Source of the DNA: Vibrio owensii CAIM 1854 = LMG 25443
Lineage (GTDB): Bacteria; Pseudomonadota; Gammaproteobacteria; Enterobacterales; Vibrionaceae
Reading direction: 5' to 3'
DNA: 49,043 bases
Assembly: GCF_000817815.1 (NCBI RefSeq)
Contig: NZ_JPRD01000029.1
Location: 1 to 49,043, forward strand
A program made the position numbers and the translations under genes. A model generated the notes under the pieces. It was not told where the DNA came from and did no database searches. It worked only from the letters and a program-made list of their open reading frames with translations. Positions within the stretch are counted from its first letter, which is position 1. The number at the start of each line of letters is the position of its first letter. Shown here piece after piece: positions 43,837 through 49,043 of the stretch.

Positions 43837-44565
43837 TTAGTGACTGATACCTAACAGCTCTTTGAGCACCTTTAGGTAACGACGGCTCACCGGGATCTCA
43901 AAACCTGTTTTGGTAATGATTTCGGCCAATCCGTTTTCTAATAGCTTGATCTCGCTGATGGTTTTGATGCTAACCAGATACTGTCGATGACAACGCACCA
44001 ATGGGGTTTTCTCTTCCAAGGTTTTTAGCGTGAGCTGTGTGCTGGCTGTTTGGCTGGTGGAACGTACATGCACTCCACTGATGTCACTGTAAGCACACTC
44101 AACCGTTTCGGTTGCCATGATCACAATGCGGTTGTGTCCAATGCAAGGAATCTGATCTAGGCTCTCTGGGGCAATGGCAGACAGTTGCTGAGTGAGCGCG
44201 GATTGACTCATGACTTTATTAAGGCGTTTTACTGTTTTCGTCAAACGACATGGATCGACGGGTTTCAGCAGGTAATCAAACGCATTGTCTTCGAAAGCTT
44301 GAATCGCATATTGGTCGTAAGCGGTCACAAATACCACGTAGGGCATGGTCTCTGGATCTAACATGCCCAGTAGCTCGATGCCCGTCACCTGAGGCATTTG
44401 GATATCTAGGAAAACCACATCCGGTTTCAGCTCATTGATTTTCTTAAGCCCCATAATGGCGTTTGACGCATCGCCAATCACTTCTATGTGACCCGTTTCA
44501 GCCAATAGTTCTGCCAGCTCTTCACGAGCAAACTGTTCATCATCAATGACGAGAGCGGTTAACAT
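43837..44565 (-). CDS. btsR: LytTR response regulator BtsR
   Basis: This 242-aa response regulator is close to E. coli BtsR (YehT). The receiver domain has the acidic pair D8/D9, phospho-acceptor D54 (VFLDIQMP) and K101 (LLKPVD). The LytTR DNA-binding domain ends with CHRQYLVSIKTI and PVSRRYLKVLKELLG. It receives phosphate from BtsS, whose gene ends 31 nt upstream. E. coli BtsR activates the pyruvate transporter gene btsT. Here a CstA/BtsT-type gene lies just beyond btsS, with a BtsR-like site array in front. Confidence 0.94.
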   Translation of the reverse strand: MLTALVIDDEQFAREELAELLAETGHIEVIGDASNAIMGLKKINELKPDVVFLDIQMPQVTGIELLGMLDPETMPYVVFVTAYDQYAIQAFEDNAFDYLLKPVDPCRLTKTVKRLNKVMSQSALTQQLSAIAPESLDQIPCIGHNRIVIMATETVECAYSDISGVHVRSTSQTASTQLTLKTLEEKTPLVRCHRQYLVSIKTISEIKLLENGLAEIITKTGFEIPVSRRYLKVLKELLGISH

Positions 44566-44596
44566 CCAAAATTACCTTTATGCGTTTTAACTGTGC

Positions 44597-46267
44597 TTAT
44601 CGCGAGTGGGGAATGATAAAACTCATTTTAGTAAATTGGTGCTGCTGATAGGTAATTTTTAGCGCTGAATCACGCCCAAATTGATTCGATAAGCGCTTGT
44701 CGACAATTTCCATGCCTAAACCAGAATGATTCTCTTTTGGCGGCTGGTAGCTTCCTGCGTTGTCCTCAACCGTTATCAGTGCGCCTTGCGGGTGTGTTTG
44801 GCTGTAAATCTTTACCTTGCCACCTTCTAGCATATTGGAAATACCATGTTTGATGGCGTTCTCAACTAGCGGTTGAAGAGTAAAGCTCGGTAACTTGATA
44901 TCGAGCAGTTCTGGTTCAATGTCGATCTCGACTTCCAAACGATCAGTAAAACGCGCTTTCTCAATCGAAAGGTAAGAATCCACATGTGCTAACTCTTCTT
45001 TCAGCGTCACCGTATTGATGTTCTGTTTTAAGTTACTGCGGAAGAAGTGCGACAAGTTTTGGATCAGTTCTCGTGCTTTATCAGGGTTACGACGAGTAAT
45101 GGCACTGATGGTATTAAGAGCATTGAACAAAAAGTGTGGGTTCACTTGAGCGTGCAGCAGTTTGATTTCTGCCTGAGCTAATAGGGTTTGCTGTTGCTGA
45201 TAATCACCATACAAGATTTGGCTCGATAGAAGCTGAGCAATGCCTTCTGCCATTGACATGTTCGCAGTAGAGAACAGTTTGCGTTTTGGCTCATAGAGTT
45301 TGATGGTTCCCACTACCTCTTTACCTGCGCGCAAAGGAATGATCAGCGCAGAGCCCAACTTACAATCTTTCGCTAATGAGCATTGGTAAGGGCGCTCACT
45401 GCCATCAAGGTAGATGATGTCATTCTTCTCCATTGAATCGAGTGTGCTTTGCGACGAGATTGGAGTATTTGGCCTATGGTGATCATCACCGATGCCAACG
45501 AAAGCCAGAATCTTCTCTTGGTCAGTAATGGCGACTGCGCCTACTTTGGTTTCTTCATAAATGATGCGGGCAATCTTATCGGCGTTTTCGCTGTTAAAGC
45601 CGGTGCTAAGAATACCAACTGAGCGGTCAGCGATGCTTAATGCTCGGCGGGAAAAGGTCGCCGAGTACTTTTCAAAAATGGTTTTACGATCTTGCAGAAT
45701 GCTCATAAACAGAGCAGCACCAACGGAGTTCGCGATGATCATTGGGGCAGCAATCGCTGAAACGAGTTCATAGGCTTGGTCGAATGGTTTGGCAACGGCA
45801 AGCAACAGAATCATCTGTACGATCTCTGCTACGAAGGTCACGCTGAACACCACGCTTGGATTAAACAGCATTGCGCCTTTGTTGCGTTTAATCAGGTAAA
45901 CATGCAATAAACCGCCAATTAAGCCTTCTGCTGTGGTCGATATAGCACAGGCTAAGTCTGTAAACCCCCCTAATGTGTAGCGATGGATACCGCCAGTAAG
46001 GCCAACCGCAAAGCCGACAACAGGCCCGCCAAACAATCCGCCCATTACCGCACCAATAGCACGCGTGTTGGCGATGGCGTCGTTAATCTGTAAGCCGAAG
46101 TAGGTGCCTAGGATACAAAAGCCAGAAAAGAGTACATAACAAATGAGCCGATGGCTGAGGCGTGAAGAGATGCTCAGCAGGGGCAAAATGATCGGCGTTT
46201 TACTCAGCATGTAAGCCAACACTAAGTAAACACACATTTGTTGTAGAAGGGAGATGACCAGTTCCAT
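44597..46267 (-). CDS. btsS: LytS-type sensor histidine kinase BtsS
   Basis: This 556-aa inner-membrane sensor kinase has an N-terminal 5TM-5TMR_LYT region (1-195, with NTRAIGAVMGGLFGGP), a GAF domain (about 220-350) and a C-terminal kinase domain. The phosphorylated histidine is H378 in VNPHFLFNALN, and the ATP-binding N box is PLVENAIKHG (467-475). E. coli BtsS binds extracellular pyruvate with high affinity. It is cotranscribed with btsR. Confidence 0.94.
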   Translation of the reverse strand: MELVISLLQQMCVYLVLAYMLSKTPIILPLLSISSRLSHRLICYVLFSGFCILGTYFGLQINDAIANTRAIGAVMGGLFGGPVVGFAVGLTGGIHRYTLGGFTDLACAISTTAEGLIGGLLHVYLIKRNKGAMLFNPSVVFSVTFVAEIVQMILLLAVAKPFDQAYELVSAIAAPMIIANSVGAALFMSILQDRKTIFEKYSATFSRRALSIADRSVGILSTGFNSENADKIARIIYEETKVGAVAITDQEKILAFVGIGDDHHRPNTPISSQSTLDSMEKNDIIYLDGSERPYQCSLAKDCKLGSALIIPLRAGKEVVGTIKLYEPKRKLFSTANMSMAEGIAQLLSSQILYGDYQQQQTLLAQAEIKLLHAQVNPHFLFNALNTISAITRRNPDKARELIQNLSHFFRSNLKQNINTVTLKEELAHVDSYLSIEKARFTDRLEVEIDIEPELLDIKLPSFTLQPLVENAIKHGISNMLEGGKVKIYSQTHPQGALITVEDNAGSYQPPKENHSGLGMEIVDKRLSNQFGRDSALKITYQQHQFTKMSFIIPHSR

Positions 46268-46326
46268 AACGAACCTAACCTAAAAATGATGTTTTTATTG
46301 TAAGTGAATTAAATCTTCGAAGAGAA

Positions 46327-46357
46327 ACAAAAAGAGCCTGCAAAGGGCAGGCTCTTG
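46327..46357 (-). terminator. Terminator of the cstA-type gene
   Basis: On the minus strand, AAGAGCCTGCC / GCAGGCTCTT followed by TTTGTTTC. It separates the transporter gene from btsS. Confidence 0.85.
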
Positions 46358-46405
46358 GTTTATCCAGACATCGATAATGAATCGGTTAGCAAGCGAAGGT
46401 ATTCA

Positions 46406-47890
46406 TTATGCGGTTTCTGAGGCTGCTTGTGGCTTCTCGTCATCTGCTAGCTCAGTCTCACCTTTGCCTTTAGAAATCTTGATAACGTAAGCCGTTACCG
46501 CTAGTGAGAACACAATACCTACGATGGTTGAGATTTGCATTGGCAGACCAAAACCTAGCGTGCTGTTGTTTAGAATGAAAGTTACACACACGGTTGTCAT
46601 GAATACTGCTGGGATAGTCGTAATCCAATGCAGTTTGTTGTGACGTAGTAGGTAAGCCGATGCAGTCCAAAGCATCATTACTGCTGTTGTTTGGTTTGCG
46701 AAGCCGAAGTAGCGCCAGATGATACCGAAGTCTACTTGAGTCAGAATGCCACCGATAACGAACAATGGTAGAGCCATTAGAAGACGGTTACGCAGTGTTT
46801 TCTGTTCCATACCGAAGTACTCAGCAAGAATCAGGCGGCTTGAGCGGAATGCTGTGTCACCTGATGTGATTGGCAGAATAACAACACCAAGGAAAGCAAT
46901 CACACCACCGAATACACCCAGTAGACCGAATGAAGCGCTGTATACCACGTTACCAGGACCACCGTTTTTCACTGCTTCTGCAAGACCATCAAGCGTACCG
47001 AAGAAAGACAGAGCGATAGCACACCAGATTAGCGCGATAACGCCTTCACCAATCATTGCACCGTAGAATACGAAGCGACCGTTCTTCTCATTCTCCATAC
47101 AACGCGCCATCAGTGGAGACTGAGTTGCGTGGAAGCCAGAGATAGCACCACATGCGATAGTGATAAATAGTGCAGGCCATAGAGGCATATCGTTCGGGTT
47201 TAAGTTAGTTAGCATGTCGCTTACTTGGAAGTCACCCATCACAGTGTGTTCGCTAGAGAAAGCAATAGCAGTCATTAGGCCTACAGACATGAAGATCAGT
47301 AGCGCACCAAACAATGGGTAGAAACGACCAATGATTTTGTCTACAGGAACAATTGTCGCGATGATGTAGTAAGCGAAAATCAGCACAACCATGGTTGTCA
47401 TGCTTACGCTAAAGCTAGTTTGGTCGTTGATTAGGTTTGTGATCATGCCTGCTGGCGCTGATACGAATACCACACCAACAAGAAGCAATAGGACAATGGC
47501 AAAGATGTTCATAAAGTGTTTTGCGCCATTACCTAGGTAGCGACCCGTAATCGTTGGTACTGATGCACCGCCGTTACGAACAGAAAGCATGCCTGAGAAG
47601 TAATCGTGTACCGCACCTGCAAAGATACAGCCAACAACAATCCAAAGCATTGCAGCAGGGCCGTATAGGGCACCCATAATTGGGCCAAAGATAGGACCAA
47701 CACCTGCGATGTTCAGAAGCTGAACAAGGTAAACACGCTTGGTTGACATTGGAACGTAGTCAACGCCGTCCGTTTTAGTATGAGCTGGCGTTTGACGATT
47801 CTCATTGATGCCGAAAATCTTCTCAACGAAAGCACCGTAGATGAAGTATCCGCCGATGAGGGCTGCGACACAGGTTAGAAACCACATCAT
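46406..47890 (-). CDS. CstA/BtsT-family (carbon starvation) transporter, probably pyruvate or peptides
   Basis: This 494-aa polytopic membrane protein belongs to the CstA family (LLNIAGVGPIFGPIMGALYGP, AGAVHDYFSGMLSVRNGG). It is the short class; E. coli CstA and BtsT have about 700 residues. Family members import pyruvate or peptides during nutrient limitation. It lies next to btsSR, and its upstream region carries ten BtsR-like sites. I therefore infer a pyruvate-responsive importer equivalent to BtsT. Confidence 0.88.
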   Translation of the reverse strand: MMWFLTCVAALIGGYFIYGAFVEKIFGINENRQTPAHTKTDGVDYVPMSTKRVYLVQLLNIAGVGPIFGPIMGALYGPAAMLWIVVGCIFAGAVHDYFSGMLSVRNGGASVPTITGRYLGNGAKHFMNIFAIVLLLLVGVVFVSAPAGMITNLINDQTSFSVSMTTMVVLIFAYYIIATIVPVDKIIGRFYPLFGALLIFMSVGLMTAIAFSSEHTVMGDFQVSDMLTNLNPNDMPLWPALFITIACGAISGFHATQSPLMARCMENEKNGRFVFYGAMIGEGVIALIWCAIALSFFGTLDGLAEAVKNGGPGNVVYSASFGLLGVFGGVIAFLGVVILPITSGDTAFRSSRLILAEYFGMEQKTLRNRLLMALPLFVIGGILTQVDFGIIWRYFGFANQTTAVMMLWTASAYLLRHNKLHWITTIPAVFMTTVCVTFILNNSTLGFGLPMQISTIVGIVFSLAVTAYVIKISKGKGETELADDEKPQAASETA

Positions 47891-47982
47891 AGCAATTGTC
47901 CTTGGTTTGTTAGGTAGGGTAATTTTTTAAGCTCAGGATTTATGGTATTCATCTCTTTTGTTAAGTGCATTCGCTCTATGGA

Positions 47983-48170
47983 TGAGTGGTCGAATAGAGA
48001 AGCGAGTGGTCGATATAACGGTTAAGTGGTTTTATCGTTTGCTTAGTGGTCGTGCTTAGGACTGAGTGGTTCTATTAACCATTAAGCGGTGGTTATTAAG
48101 AGTGAGCGGCGAGCTCAAGAGTTAAGTGGTGAAATCAACAGATAAGCGGCAAAGCACAGGCTTTAGTGGT
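47983..48170 (-). promoter_or_regulatory. Array of ten BtsR-like binding sites, exact 20-bp period
   Basis: The octamer TRAGYGGY, on the minus strand ACCRCTYA, recurs with its last base at 47990, 48010, 48030, 48050, 48070, 48090, 48110, 48130, 48150 and 48170. Copies 1, 3, 5, 6 and 8 match the published E. coli BtsR consensus ACC(G/A)CT(C/T)A fully and the others have one mismatch. A decayed eleventh copy (TAAGTGCA) ends at 47970 in phase. The array lies 93-280 bp upstream of the CstA-type start. The 12-bp spacers are unrelated to each other. Confidence 0.85.
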
Positions 48171-48203
48171 AAGCTTGTTTTGAAAACAATTAGTTAAGGA
48201 AGA

Positions 48204-48548
48204 ATGATGAAAAAGGCAACGTTAGGCTTGGCGCTGGCTTTACTAGCAGGGTGTGCAGCAACAACGGAAGAACTGGCGCAGTCCGGAGATTGGTACCAGA
48301 TCGGTTATCAAGATGGTGTCGCTGGGCATACCTCTCGTACCATGAAAGAACTTCGCTCGTTAGGAAATGTAAAGCAAGGCGATTATGACCAAGGTTACCT
48401 CGAAGGGGTAACGGAATATTGTAATCCTGATTTTGCTTACCAAATGGGCCTGTCTGGTCAGTATTATGAAGGTGTATGTGAGGGAACGCCTGGGGCACAA
48501 AAATTCCGTATGGAATGGCAACGTGGCTGGAATGAATACAGCAACTAG
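48204..48548 (+). CDS. Small DUF2799-like lipoprotein (114 aa)
   Basis: This outer-membrane-type lipoprotein precursor has a basic start (MMKKA), a hydrophobic stretch and the lipobox LAGC with the cysteine near residue 17. The mature part contains a G-Y-Q-D-G and Y-D-Q-G-Y-L-E-G repeat pattern, as in DUF2799 proteins. AAGGAAG precedes ATG 48204; ATG 48207 is also possible. The function is unknown. It is divergent from the transporter gene and shares the array region, 34 nt from the last repeat. Confidence 0.75.
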   Translation: MMKKATLGLALALLAGCAATTEELAQSGDWYQIGYQDGVAGHTSRTMKELRSLGNVKQGDYDQGYLEGVTEYCNPDFAYQMGLSGQYYEGVCEGTPGAQKFRMEWQRGWNEYSN

Positions 48549-48658
48549 ATCTGTTTCATAATCAAGACTGTGGTTTTGCTTGTTGATCTTCTGACATTTG
48601 AATTTTATTGCTTTGCTGTACTTATGGCTTGAGATTCAATCAGAAGTGAAATGAAAAC

Positions 48659-48988
48659 ATGAAGAAGTATTTTTTGGTCGCATTAGCATTGTTGCCCTTA
48701 ACGGTCGGTGCGACCAACGTGTTGAAAGAGTCGATTAAGATGAAGCGTAAATACGATCACGATAAGCATCGTATTACCAATACCATCAACAATACCAAGC
48801 GTAATATTAAAGAAGTCACTGACGGTACTTATGTCGAGAACCAAGTGAAGCGAGAAGTAAACCAAACCACTCGCAAGTACACCAATAAAGTAGAGAACGT
48901 TAAGAACATAACGAATCCTGATCACATCAAACGTAAAGCAAATGACAAGCTTAACCAAGAGTTTGATGAATGGTTGTATGAAGATTAA
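48659..48988 (+). CDS. Small secreted hypothetical protein (109 aa)
   Basis: An N-terminal signal peptide (MKKYFLVALALLPLTVGA) with a likely cleavage after residue 18 is followed by a very basic, Asn/Lys-rich, probably helical domain. The mature protein lacks cysteines. It is 110 nt downstream of the lipoprotein gene in the same orientation. No family is recognised; a periplasmic location is inferred. Confidence 0.65.
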   Translation: MKKYFLVALALLPLTVGATNVLKESIKMKRKYDHDKHRITNTINNTKRNIKEVTDGTYVENQVKREVNQTTRKYTNKVENVKNITNPDHIKRKANDKLNQEFDEWLYED

Positions 48989-49004
48989 ATCTTGATACCT
49001 AAAA

Positions 49005-49043
49005 CAAAAAAGGAGACCACGAGGTCTAATGCCGTTCACTTAA
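49005..49043 (-). terminator. Rho-independent terminator with conserved leader, second copy
   Basis: On the minus strand: the 17-base leader (49042-49026), then AGACC / GGTCT with a TCGT loop and CCTTTTTTG. It has the same design as the terminator at 1-42 but with different stem bases. It would end a leftward gene beyond the window. Confidence 0.6.

Noticed and set aside
47963..48170. CRISPR array
   Set aside because: Repeats are only 8 bp with 12-bp spacers and match a regulator site; no cas genes are present.
1..49043. tRNA or rRNA genes, including a tRNA attachment site
   Set aside because: I saw no cloverleaf-type or rRNA sequence on either strand; the insertion site is protein-coding.

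Overview
The window is a Vibrio chromosome segment. The chromosomal genes are Vibrio-like in sequence and order: tas, mutH, rppH, ptsP, lgt, thyA, nptA, nhaR, hlyU, rpsT, murJ, ribF, ileS, lspA, fkpB, ispH, then btsSR and a cstA/btsT-type gene. The closest match I can suggest is the V. parahaemolyticus/alginolyticus/campbellii group, from protein recognition alone.

Left flank (1-8435). A terminator of a conserved family opens the window. It is followed by two small genes (one DUF1127-like), the aldo-keto reductase gene tas, a DUF6482-like gene, mutH, a 620-bp AT-rich gap with several DnaA-box-like sequences, and the rightward series rppH-ptsP-TSUP permease-lgt-thyA.

Mobile element (about 8439-31758, 23.3 kb). 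It splits thyA exactly after codon 110. Joining 8109-8438 to 31759-32280 restores a 283-codon thyA, with a GTT triplet at both junctions. The left end carries four co-oriented genes: three tyrosine-recombinase-like proteins and one small protein. Their composition resembles gamma-mobile-trio (GMT) islands of Vibrio. The cargo mixes attack and defence: a PD-(D/E)xK nuclease protein; an arginine-rich-N-terminus (RIX-like) membrane toxin with a membrane immunity protein, probably a T6SS effector pair; two cold-shock proteins; an unknown soluble/membrane two-gene pair; a HipA kinase module with a divergent XRE regulator; an orphan HVO_A0114-type HTH gene beside a frameshifted gene; and a tight three-gene operon of metallophosphoesterase, P-loop ATPase and an unknown protein. 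The last gene at the right end is a complete but diverged thyA, so the element replaces the enzyme it destroys.

Right flank (31759-49043). The 3' part of thyA and its terminator are followed by nptA (leftward), nhaR and hlyU (rightward), rpsT (leftward), then murJ, ribF, ileS, lspA, fkpB and ispH (rightward). The btsS-btsR pair and a CstA/BtsT-type transporter gene run leftward. Upstream of the transporter lies an exact 20-bp-period array of ten copies of a motif matching the published BtsR site. A small lipoprotein gene, a small secreted-protein gene and a second terminator of the conserved family, inverted relative to the one at position 1, close the window.

Most interesting points: the thyA-replacement strategy, including divergence of the replacement gene at the attachment codons; the phosphoesterase-ATPase-unknown operon; the 20-bp BtsR-like array; and a duplicated cold-shock leader that drives both a csp gene and an unrelated 51-aa reading frame.
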